Shown: positions 13,701 through 25,700 of the stretch, piece after piece
Numbering within the stretch: position 1 is the stretch's first letter
How the letters are laid out: each line of letters begins with the position of its first letter
Assembly (NCBI GenBank): GCA_023333565.1
Contig: JAJKFH010002994.1
Location: 2,023,416-2,087,415, forward strand
DNA from: Puffinus mauretanicus
Lineage: Eukaryota > Chordata > Aves > Procellariiformes > Procellariidae
Direction: 5' to 3'
Length of the DNA: 64,000 nt
Program-made: the position numbers and the translations under genes
Notes under the pieces: generated by a model
Database searches by the model: none
What the model saw: the letters and a program-made list of their open reading frames with translations, nothing else
What the model was told of the DNA's origin: nothing

Positions 13701-16700
13701 GGGGTCCCTTCCAGGTCTGTAAGACTGACGCCTGGCTGCTCTGCATTCTGGTCGTTTCCTGCTGGTGGTTTTCTTTAACTTCATTAAAGTCCATTATAGG
13801 TTGAAGACATTTTTGCTTTTCAATGACTTTGTTCTGAGAGACCCTTTCTGACTCTGTAGCAGTTGCAAAAAATGGCTTTTAGCTTTCCATTAGAAGCTTT
13901 CCATTAGAATTAGATAGAAAGTGCCAAAGGCAAATACTAACTCGGACTTTTTCCCAGAGATGCAAAAATTGCATTAAAGAGATGAAAAACCCTCCCTAAT
14001 ATTGTAGAACTCATCTCTGGAAGCCTGGCAGATGAATGTGGAACAATTAACCTTTGCTTTAGTAAGAATGGAGCTTCCCAAAGTATGGTAATCACTGGAG
14101 TGCTGCTGTTAATGTGTGGCTGGCTTGTTGCCTTCCTCCAGGGAAAGAAGGGATGGAAATAGAGCAACGGAGCAGTTGAGCATTTTCTGCTTGGGAGGAA
14201 CCTCTGCTGTGTTTTTTGCCTAAGAAAATGCATTTTACATGCTTTGGGGGGGGAGGCTTTCTCAGCAGCTGAACTCATTCCACCCTAGATGTAGTTGCTT
14301 TCTTAAGGGTGGGAAGGAGGTGGCTGTTCTCTGTATGTCAGTCTAAATAGAAAATAATTTAAAATAAAAAAAAAATCCTCTTCGTAGAGGTATTCTGCCC
14401 TTTAGCCATCCTCCTGTCTGCTAACTGGGACTGTACTCTTCAGTACTGAAATGTAGTAATAAACAAGGACTATTTAAGGGCCAGGTTCTATCCCAGTGGC
14501 TGATTGACTCTATTGCTGTGGGGTGACACCCCACATACCTTTTGGATGGTCTGTGATTTTGCTAGAACTTGTAGGTGGCCAAAACCAGAACAGATGCTGG
14601 AGTAGCAGAAGCAGCGCTAGCAGGGAGGTTACGACGGAGCGGCACTGGGGCTGAGGGACAGGCAGGACTGGTCAGGCTGGGGGAAATAGACTCTGGGCTC
14701 CCCCCTGAGCGTGTGGTTTTAATCTTTTTCTCCTCTGTATGCTGCAAAGTGTTTTTACCTGGGGTGCGTTGCAATCTCTGGCTACTGGCAAATGACAGAA
14801 AATCCTCATGAATAAACTAATTGCATCCTTTTCTCTAGCATCCCCCCCTGCACGCCCCAGCCCTGCTCTGCCAGCCTGAAGCTGCAGAAAGCCTTTAACC
14901 ACCTGAGTGAAAAATCATTTCCATTAGAAGCTTCCCAGTGAGGAGAATTGCAGCCTAAGCCCTTCTCCTTGGGCAAGACAACTACTTGCTCTGCTGCTGC
15001 CAGCTTGCTTTCAGCTATTTCAGTGCCCGAGACTGAAGCCTTGGTGCTGCGAAGGCACGTGAGGTGTTATGAAGGAAGGATTCGTGCTCTTTATTTTCCT
15101 GGTTAACTGTCAGAGCTCTCCCAGCCTGCTGCGGTCTTAGAGGTGCAGCAATGCTCCTGTGTGGGCTTTACAGATGAAAAATCACAAGACTTCTTCCCTT
15201 TTTGCAAAAAGGCAGTAAAAAAAAGAAGGATCCTATTCTCTAGTTCTACCAAGGTAGTATTTTCAGGGAAGGTCTTTTTAGTATTTCATTGCCTGCTTTC
15301 AGCTCGGTCCGTGAGGAACCAGCAATTGCTGTGTCATGACTGGAGAGTGTAGCAGTACGGCAGAGCCCAAGACCTTGCACGGGAGCTTGGGAATGATGGA
15401 TCTCTGTCCCTATGGAGGTTTGTGACGGGCAGTGCGGTCTTCCAGTTGTTTGCAGGATTCAAGAGACGGGAAAACATCTAGGTCTCCTAGTCCAAGCTCT
15501 TTCCTCACCATGTAAGATTGTTGCCCTTGTGCAGTGTGAAATACAGCGTGCCTGCTGTTGTCACAGGAGGAACTGTTCCTGTCACTGCGGTGAAACTAAG
15601 AGAAAATAAATAGCCCAAAGCAACTGCCCTGCCCTGCTGCCACATTAACCCTTTGAGGCTTTTTGTGCACACACACACCCTCCTAACCATTCATTTGGGC
15701 TGATGCATTGGCCAGTCCTTGTCTTCTGTGTGCAATATCTGTCATTAAATAGGAGTTGTAAGTGGCCTGTGGTGGAGCAAACTGTATTGCTAACGTGGGC
15801 AGACATTGTATCAGAGACAGCCTCGGGAAAGGATGCTGTAATTCTAGGCTTTCCTCTTACACCACATCCCTAGGACATTATTTTCTCACTGGTGCCTGAA
15901 AGATAATTGTGCACAAATGTCTTGCATCAGCAGTGCTGTCAGACTTGTCCCCGTGCAATGCTGACTTGTGCTGTGGGGATCGGAAGGCACAAAGATAAAT
16001 GGTTGGATTAAAAGAAACTATAAAAATTCCTGTAACTTCACACAGGGAGGACTGTTCTGTAACTCTTGGCTATCTCTTTCTCCCCTCACCCTGAAAGCCA
16101 GTTCTGGCATTCACAGATGACATAGTGAGTATCTGGTCAGATGAAACTGCTGATGGTCAGATGCCACCTGAAGTAAGTTGTATTTACAGACAAACCTGAC
16201 CGCAAGCCAGATCTCCACCCTACCACTAGCTTGCTGAACGCTGTCCCTGGCTGGACACAGCCCCAGTAAGCGATGGCATGCATTTTCCATGAGTATGCGC
16301 ATTTACCCCCTTGTACTTACCTATTGTTATTTCACGTGATCTGTAATGGCTGGACCCACACCCCCAGGCTGCTGCAAAAAGCACCCTCCGTAAATCCAGT
16401 CTTGTATGATAATCTTCTGCCATCAGCACTTGGAAGAGCTAAATTACGTGTGGTGGGAAAACACAGCTTCTGCCTCTCTCAGCTTGGGTGGAAATAGGCT
16501 CCTTGTCTGGGTGGATGAGTGTGTGTGTGTGGGAGAAACCTTTTTTCCCCAAGGGAAAGACTGGCTGCTTCAGTTTACGTGCTGGATGCAGCCTGCAGCT
16601 GCAACTCAAGCTGGAACAAGCAGCACTTGTGCAATAAAGGTGAGCTCCAGTTTCTACTTAGTATCACCCAATAACAGTGTAGAGTGAGCTTATGTGCTGC

Positions 16701-19700
16701 ACATAAAAGTAGTTGAAGGTCCTCAGAGTAAAGAAAGTGTCCTGTGTCTGCCCCTTCCCCACCGTCCCCTTCCTTTCTCTTCCCACAGGCGAGCAGTAGG
16801 AGAGTTTCCCGGCTCCGCCAGGACCCAGCATGGGGCACGGGAACCCCGCAGAGCCGGCATGTCGGTGTGCTGTGTTCCCACCTCCACCCTCTGGTCAGCA
16901 ACACTGTCGTGTGGAAATGCTTTGGAAAGCAGCTGAGAAAATAAATTTAGATGGGTAAATTAGAATTTTAAGCAGACAGCACAGCATCATCTCCGTGGTT
17001 TCTGCCTGGGGATATGCTCGAGCGGGCATCTACAGCCATTGCTGACCCCTGAACCGTGCATGATGTGGTGGGGAGCATCCCTGTTGGTCTGAATGACACT
17101 TATAATTTTATTTTTCTTTTCTCCCTGAGCAATATTGGAGTGTGTTGCAAGCAATGCATTGCCCACAGGCCCTGGGTTGAGGACAGCTGTTGAGGGGTTC
17201 TTGCCGAGAGCAAGAAACTGCTGTGGGGTGAGCAGGGAGGACGTAAGGGGAAAAGAGTAAAGGCAGGCTGGAGGGAGTCTGACTTGCAGCAGCCAGATTG
17301 AGATATGGCCTGGTGCTAATTTGGTAAATTGTTTAAATGATATATTAGCAGCTCTGATGAAGACAGTGTCTGGAAGGATTAGCATCATTGTCTTTTCAGC
17401 CCTGGGATACTGGTCTGGATCCAATTTTGTCATTTTGATGAGAAAACCATGGTGAAACATGATGTCAGTGATACCAGCGTTAGCAGGGAAGGCGTGTGGA
17501 TGTCCTTCTATGAGTGCACGTTGCTTTTCTGACTCACCAGTTAGGACACAGACCTGTTAAATATTCCTGGCTTCATTTTGTTGTGAAGGTCAAGCCCAAG
17601 GCTGTCTCTCGAGACTATTGGAGATCTTTCGTTGAGGAAAGGCCAGGTCAGGAAGAGGGTGTTTAGTCAAAGGCATGAAAAAGGCAGGGGAGCTGAGGCA
17701 GAGAGCTTCAGGCTGGGGCTGAACTTTCCAGGAGATGAGAGGCGTGTGGCTCTGAGGCTGCCCGAATCCAGCCGGAGAGGGTGCACCACCGTGAGCTTAA
17801 AGTTAATCATAAGTGTTTTTACCTGAAGCAGAGAAACTTGGAATGTTGATGCTGGTCAAAATACCCTCCAAAATAAAAAATCCTTTATCACTATGTCAAT
17901 ATTGTCTCCGTTTTTTGGAGCTTCAATAAAGAGCTATTTTTGGCTGCTTTTTGGTTCTTTTTTCAAAAACAGCTATAACTAAAACCAATAACACTTTACA
18001 TTTGGTAAAATCCCTTTCTCTTGGACATGAATAAGCTCAGTAATAGCTTTGGTAAGGTAACTATTAAAGGCGTCTCAGAAAAGCTTTGGGAGTTTTGTTC
18101 ATTTTTGAACGAAACTTGCCAACTACAAAAGCCGTGGCATGTCTGAACTGCCGGGGTGCAGCTGAGCTCGCCGGCAGCCTTGTTAACTCTGTGCTCTCTC
18201 GTGCTTTAGCAAAGAGACGGGTTGCCTTGTCCGGTTTGTCTTTGCTTACCTCCGGACCCTCGGCACGTGGAAGGTGTGGTTGTGGCTCTGATTAACGTGC
18301 CAGGCTGAGAGATGCAGACATAGAGGAACTCGTGACCCGGGGTGGCACTGATGCTGGTGGCAGGCTGAGATGTTCACGGGATGGAAATCCTCTGGTCTCT
18401 AGCGTGGTGATGGCCATCGTGTTACTGCATAGGAGCCATCCACGCTCGGCTGTCTTTGACGCCCGGATTGTGGAGCGTGGTACCAAAGCTAGGCATGGGC
18501 AGAAGAGGCGGCTGTGAGCTACCATGAGTTATGCTGTGCAATTGCTAATCTCCCTGGCTTTCACAAGCTGCCTTTTATCCTCCTTCCAAGGTGATACCTC
18601 TGATTTATTGAAGGGTCTGATAGAAACAAATGCTTCTGTTTCGATGAGGCTGTTTCGTGCACTGATACGACCTGCCAGTTGGCTTCTTCCAAACGCATTA
18701 TTTATTTTAGCAGCATTAGCAGATTATCAGGGCTGAATAAATCTGCATGTCTGAGTCGGGTGAATTTTCTAGGCTCTCCATCCATAAGCGTTTCTGTGTG
18801 CCTGCCAAAAGATGGGAAGCTCAACAAGAGGGTTGAGTGCTGGCACGTGAGTGTGACAGCCCGATACTGGCTTCTGGCTGTACTGTCAGCCCTGTCGGGA
18901 TGCGGGGAGCCCAGGCTGTCGGGGAGCAGATGTGTCCATTCTGGCTTGGGGGAGAAGGTAATGCTGCATGGTGAGGGTGTATTTTATAGAAAAGATGGCA
19001 GAATAATTAATGCTTGAAAGAGAAAATAAAATACATTGCTTTGGGAGCGGAGAATCACATTGCTGTTTGGGGGAGTGTTAGACCTGATCTGCACTTAGCA
19101 TCTTCACTGATATGTGGCTTTTGGGAGGAACCGGACCTGCTCTCCTACTGCGCAGTTTTGGTGTTGGCACGATTAGATAGTGTGTGTATTAAGTCAATAG
19201 GGCTAGTTATTTTCTCTCCTGTTTGGAAACAGCTTTCTCAAAATAAGTAGTACCTCTGGGGACATAATTGAGTGGTCCTATTGTTTGTGTGGATGGAGCA
19301 GTGTGGACCTCTAGTAGATGCCCCAGAATAGCATGGTAAGAGGCGCGCTGATGGAGGGAGCTCATCAGGTTTTGAAGGTGTTTACGTGAGGCTCTGTGGG
19401 GTCGGGATCATGTGGCTTGGTAAAGGAAATGTGGCTCAATATCTATAATTAAAACTCGATAAAAATAAAATTGAGGGGGTTACCAGCAACGGTAAGTTCC
19501 TATAAATGACATTAAGATGAATTACAGCTCTATTGAGTTCAACTTGCAGCTATAGAAATGTATTAGAATGGCATTAAATCACTGCATTAATATTAAGAGG
19601 CTAAATCTGTATAAACTCAAATAAATCAAAAAGGGGACTGCTGTTTGACTGTGAGTGGTAGGTGAAGAATTTTACTGCAACTGTTCAAATCTGTAACTTG

Positions 19701-22700
19701 CCAAGTACCTAATACTGAAATGGAATCATCTTTGTACTCCTGGACGCAGTGTAGGACTAAAAAGCTTTCTAGTGATACTTTTCCTGCTGGCAAATATTTT
19801 CCTCCTTCCTATAGCAAAGAGAACAACATCAACAAAGGTTTTTCCATAAGCAGCATTTTGAATCCCTAGTGAGAGAAATTACAGAAGACTAACTCAAGCT
19901 GCAGCGCAGCCTCCCAGGACTTGAGGTAGGACCCAGACTTCGGAGCTGTGTTCTCTAGTTCATTCAGGTGCAGTTATTTTTAGGCTGGGAAAACTTTCTC
20001 CTTTGCATAAGCAATTTTCAGAATTTTTAGGGATTCAGAATTGGTAAATCTGTAACATCCCTGCCCCAGAATACACAAACCTGGAGATTTCTGCATTCAA
20101 CTATCCCTGTTTTCTGTTGGAGAATATTACTCTTGTTGATACCCACTTATGGAAAATTTAATATTAAGAAAACTAATAGCCACAAGTCATTCAAGATAAA
20201 GCTGCAAACTTAATTTTAAACTTTTTTTTTTAAGCTTTCTTCCTTGAACCTAGGCTTTACTAGAGATAGGCTAAAAAAGGTTTAAATCATACGCTGATTT
20301 ACTTGAAGTATGAACCTTTAGAACCACCTTCTTACTTTTCCATCTTTCTTTTCTTAGTGCAGATATCTAAGTAGGAGCTTCTAGTGCAGAGGCAGCTGCT
20401 GCTCAGTGAAATGTGCTCTCATAGCAGTGATCAAAACACAGCTTCATACATTCCTGACTTATGCTCTCCTAGAGTCTACTCAGCACGCTGAAAGCTTTAA
20501 GTGTATATACGGGAGCAAAAGGTGTGATTTATTCTTATTTCTCCACGGAGGGGAAAAAATCTGTGCTGGTAGAAGCCTAGCAGTGAGACGAGACCCTTTC
20601 TCATGCAGCACGCTAGTGCTGTGAATTGATGTGGGATGTGTAAGTAAAAGCGGAGGTATTTTTCTGTACAAAATGCCTATTTTGAGAGCTTTGCTGGGAG
20701 GGCTGTTCGCTACGTCCTAGCAAACCCCGTATGGGGACAAGCTGAAGAGTGATGCGTGCCTTCCTGGCTGAGCTTGTCCCTTTGTCCTGTCCCAGTATGG
20801 CTCAGAACTGCCGGCTGAAAGAGCACAGGACTGGAACCCCGCCAGTGCAGGTCTCGGTTCTTTACAGGAGTAAGCTGCGCTGGGAGGGCTTGAACTCCTT
20901 CATGGCCTCACAAGTAACTTTGTGCAATTAGTTGACGCCTTGAAATATGTTTTCGTTATATTTGTTCTGACATCTTCCAGGCGGGTCCAAAAGCGGGAGT
21001 TTGTCAACTTGCTTGTAGTTATTGGAGAGACATCTTTAGTGCTGGGAGAACTTGATAAGAAAACTATCTGTTCTGGTTTTGTTAGATCTGAAACAGAAAA
21101 TACCGATGTCTTTCTCCCCCACGCTCCTCTCCATAGCTGTCCCAGCTTCAGTCCCCTGTGGCAGTGCCAGCGCTGCCGTCTCTAACCCTCGGCACCTTAT
21201 CTCCAACAGGTTGGTGGGACAAAGACAGGAGTTGTGCGCTACGTGGGAGAGACGGATTTTGCCAAAGGAGAGTGGTGTGGTGTGGAGCTGGATGAACCCC
21301 TGGGGAAGAACGACGGGGCGGTTGCTGGTACAAGGTACTGTGCGTTCTCAAACCCAACCTGGGGCATGCAGGGTCCACCAGGGTTGGTGGGACACTGTGG
21401 GTTGGGAGGAAAAGTCCAGTTTTGAGTTTCTTAGGCTTTGGGATAGCTTTGCAGGGAGATCAATAGAAACCTCATCACTGGAGCATTTTAAAGCAGGATC
21501 AGATAATGCCTGTGAAAAAGTAACCTGAGTGGCTTCAGGAAACAGGAGAGAGTAGGGAGAAAAGGATAACTTCCAGTGGGATGTAGTTTTTGCTAGAAGT
21601 TGATTCTGTGATTGTATTAGCTCTGCTTTCTACCACACATCCCCTTCATAAACTTGCTTCTTGAGCTATATCTATAATTCACCCTGTCAGAACTTTAGAA
21701 GATAAAGATTTGACTCTTTTTTTTCCCTCAGTTTAATGTTATTTGTTCTGTTCTTTCCAGGGACAAATTTGCAGAGATCTGAAAGAACAATTGGTGGTTG
21801 TTGTCTGTCCTTGTACTAATTCTGTAGCGTGACAGCTGTCTGCTGATTGGTCTTGCCACCTCTGACTCCGTAGGCACCTCTGCTATTTTCTTTTCAAAAA
21901 AAGCCCTTGTTAGTATCTACAAAACTAGGCAGGGACCTCTCGCAGGCTTGCTGGAAAGCTGTTTCTGTTCATGTGAAAGTTAAGTAAGGGGATGACCCCC
22001 AGCCTCAGACCTTGAGCTTGGGGATGTTAAAATCGGAGTTATACAGCAGCACTTTGACCCTGCTTCAAATAAAGGTGGAACTGATTCCTTGTCCTTCACA
22101 AGTTCCTGTAGTGGGAAATACAGTTGATTTCTTCGAGCTTCTTAAGGGAATCTTGCATTAGAGGTGAGATTTAGCTTTGAAACCAAGGAGCTGAGAGTTC
22201 CTCCCTTGTTAGATCTCAGGTTCTGTAAAAAAGGTTTCTGGTGTTGGGTCAGCCTCGTTTTGTCCAGCAGCCATGTGTTTTCATTTAAAATAAGAGAAAC
22301 GCTGCCTTGTTCAAGGTCAGGATAAGAAAGTAGAAAATGATTGGCAGCAGATGGCTGAGTTCCACCCTTTTTTCCAAAGAAAAGAACCAGGATGGTAGAG
22401 AATAAGTCATGGAGTGAATCCAAGTCCCTGCTTTATCATAACACTACAGATTATCTCTAAGCTTAATCTTCAGGGTGCTCAGAAATTGTTTATTGTCTCT
22501 GTGCGTGTGGAAGGTGTGGAAGGCAGATGTGAGTGTAAGGGTGCTCTCTCTGCCTCTCGTCCTCACACCTCTGTTGCTGTGTTTTGAAAATCCAACTTTT
22601 GGAAGTCATCTATCTTCTGAAACTGCTACATCTTGGCTGAGGTTGTTATGGTATATGCCCTGTCTGCAAGGCTTCTCTTTTGTTTCACGCTTTATCAAAC

Positions 22701-25700
22701 GCAGGAAGAATTGAGCTCCACAGCAGGGGTTGAGGAGCAGGAGTGAATTAAGAGGTTTGGATTAAACAGGGGAAATTGAGGGAAGTCCGTAAGGCATCCC
22801 TGCCCCTTGCATCCAGGCTGATCTTGCAGATCCTCTAGCAATAGAGGATACTAGCTGATACAGCAGTGGTACACATGGACTCTCCAGCTGAAGGGCTCTC
22901 TGTCCACCAAGGATCTAGCTGCAGGTTTGCAGCATCGCCCCTCTTCGTCCTTTGAGCCTTCATCCAACCTTCGGATTTTCTTATAGCACACGCCGATCTC
23001 AACGGCAGGGTTTTGGAGGAGAAGCCAATATAGTAAAACTAACTCCCTCGGTGCATGCAGGCACCCCTCGGACAATCTTCCCCATGTTTGCCACTGCCAC
23101 ATGGGGTTCCTGATACTGCCCTGAGGTTGTCCTGCCAGAATCAGCCTGGGCAGAGACCGCCCAGGACTTGGGAGTCTCTCTGCTTTGGTGGTTGTTGCCA
23201 TCTAGTGAGCATCCTTGGCCTGGCTGCCCGAGACCAGCGCTCGCTGCCGCAGTAGCCATCTGCTACAGCAGGAGAGTCGGGTCCAAAGAAGCAACTGGAG
23301 ATGGTGGAGGCTGGTGGAAGTAGGAGAGCAAACACGTGGGCAAATGAGTGAGGAAAGGACTCTGTCTCCATCTTTGCTGCCGTGGGTTCTCCAGTTGAGG
23401 CGGTGGTGAATCACCTGGAATTTGAGGAGGGTCGCTCCGATTCTCCTGCAGGTTCAGGAAGGGCATCCAGGTCTGGATGTGCGTCAAGGGAAGGATGAAG
23501 GGCCAGGGTTTCCTGAGCAGCTTGTGGTTCTCTGGTGGAGGCTGCCTGCAGGCTGTGGTTCCGTAGCAGTGCCCGAGAGAAGGATGTCACTGCGGTGAGC
23601 CCCTCTCCGTACCTCAGATGGGTGCTGCTGAAACACTGTGGGGTTGCTGCATCTGCTTTCCTGTCTGCACAGGAGACTAGAGGGGATCTGGTGTGGTTTT
23701 TTTGGTTTCTTATCCACAAAGCCAAGCAAGTTCCACTTACACATCTCCAGTATATTAACCTTTACTTGTTTATTTTGCTGTTCTTCCTTCTCTGCCTCTG
23801 TTCCTGTGGGAGTCTTTGCCCACTAAACTGCTCATGCCTTTGCTTTCACATAGTCTGAAACGTCAACTACAGGCCTTGGACACTGAAGATTTTTTTTATC
23901 TATTTCAAAATTTCCTGTGCTGTTTCCCACCTGCAGTTTGCATTGCCATCACAATGCCACTTTTCTCTGTTTCTTTTCTGTAATGTGGGTATAGACCTCC
24001 TTACCGCTCAGTGAGAGCAGCTCTTGGTTTTCAAGCCAATTTTTTTTTTTTCTTTTTTTTTTTTTTTTGTGCTGCCAAGAGTTCTGGACCCAATTCCTGC
24101 TTCTGAGCTGTAAAAGTTAATTGCAACCACTTCCAGTCTGGACTAAAAGAAAATGAGCAGACGTAGAGTGATGCAAGTTTGGACTTGCTAAGAGCTGTCA
24201 GGGGGCTTTTGAGGGGCTTAGCCTTTGGCATCGTTGTACAGCCACAAGTACCAGTCTGTGCTTAGACCTGTGGAAGGGGCTGTGCCGTGCTGTTGGTCCG
24301 CCTGTGCCTACTTCAGTTTGAGAATATGATGCTGAGCAGGGTTTTGGCTGGTTTGCAAGAGGTCAGACTGATTTTCTTCCTTGGGTCTCTGTTCCGCAGC
24401 AAGGTCAGCCTGCGGTATGGCTGGTTGGCCAAACCCAAGAGCCTGTGTTGGCAGCAAGCAGAGGGGGCAAAGTGATTTTGGGTTGTTAAGGGTTGTTTTT
24501 GGTTTGGTGTGGTTTGGTTTTTTTTTTTTAAAGACTGTTATAGAAAAAATCAGGCTTGAGCAGATGTTTGAAAATAAATCACTTTCTCATCTGTCTGGAG
24601 ATCAGGCTGTTCTCTGGCCTCCCAAGCACACAGAGGTCTGCCTGTGATACGGCCGTGTGGCTGCCAGCACTTAAAAAGAAAAGGGAATTGGGGAAGCAGC
24701 TGCTCACATCTGGAGAGAGAGGACTTGCACTAGCAAAGCTGGATTTATGTCATTTATTCCTTAGGACCTGTTTTTTACGTTAACATAAGACGGACTATCA
24801 TATGGCCCAGTATTTTCCCCTAACCTTGCTACGAAGCCTTTGAGAAAGAACTCTTAATGGAGACAGTTTTCTATGTTGACTACTCCCTTGAAAGAAGGGG
24901 ATGCGACGCCTGGAGATGATCTGGTTTTACTTGCTGCAGTGCAGCTGGCCAGCAACAGATAAACCCTGGCTTGAGCCGGTTGGCCCCAGCTCTGAAGGGG
25001 TTTCCAAGGTTTGATGCTGTGGGTTTTGGCTCATTTGTGTTCTGAAAGAGGGCTCCAGAGAGACATAATCATTGGACTCACTGTAATTGTGGAAAGGAGC
25101 TTGCACTGTAATTATCTGATCCTCCCTTTTTTATGCTTCTCATGTTTCTTTCTAAGTTTGTTTGCATGGGGACCAGTTTCCCTTTCTCTGCCACCCAGAG
25201 GAGATGGCACACACTGGAGTTTGCTGTAATGGTATTTTTAGCTTCAAAGTTAGGAGCTGCCATTTTCCCCTTCTGTTTTGGGGGGAACATTTATGCAGCG
25301 CTGTGTGATTCAGATCTTTTTATTTGACACGCTTTGCTATGTGACTTTCTTGCAAAGCAGGGTAGAGAACACGCGAGTTTTGGGAAGGCTGGCATGTTGC
25401 GGTAAGGAAGGAGTGCGTGTGCTCTCGCTGTGGTTATGTATTGGGATCTTTGTGCTATCCAGGCTACCAGATGGGTCTTTCCTGGCATCTCATCAAAGTG
25501 CACAGCAACTAGTGCTAGTGCGTGGCAATTATCTCGGGTTTCCCTGCTTAAGCAGCGCAAGTGAAAACGTGGAGATTGCCGCTACTCTTAAGTGGCAGGA
25601 GAGGAGAATAATCCAACCGCTCGCACGCGGGAAACAATGTCACAGCAAAGCGCCGAGAGATGAGCTGAGGGCCGGGGTTGCGTATTGCTGAGCAATGCTA

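Larger units (their letters stand above)
10742..21209 (+). other. CLIP2: CLIP2 intron (10.5 kb)
   Basis: The intron runs from gtgagt to ccaacag. It contains a 14-bp tandem duplication (13881-13908), a short GT run (16519-16531), and several AT-rich stretches with few CpG at about 17.3-17.47, 18.5-18.8 and 19.43-19.7 kb that could be conserved non-coding elements. Open frames here reach about 158 codons and resemble nothing I know. No RNA gene was recognised. Confidence 0.85.

Noticed and set aside
22851..23744. Cluster of minus-strand frames that might be a retrocopied pseudogene
   Set aside because: No protein resemblance, no poly-A tail and no target-site duplication were seen.
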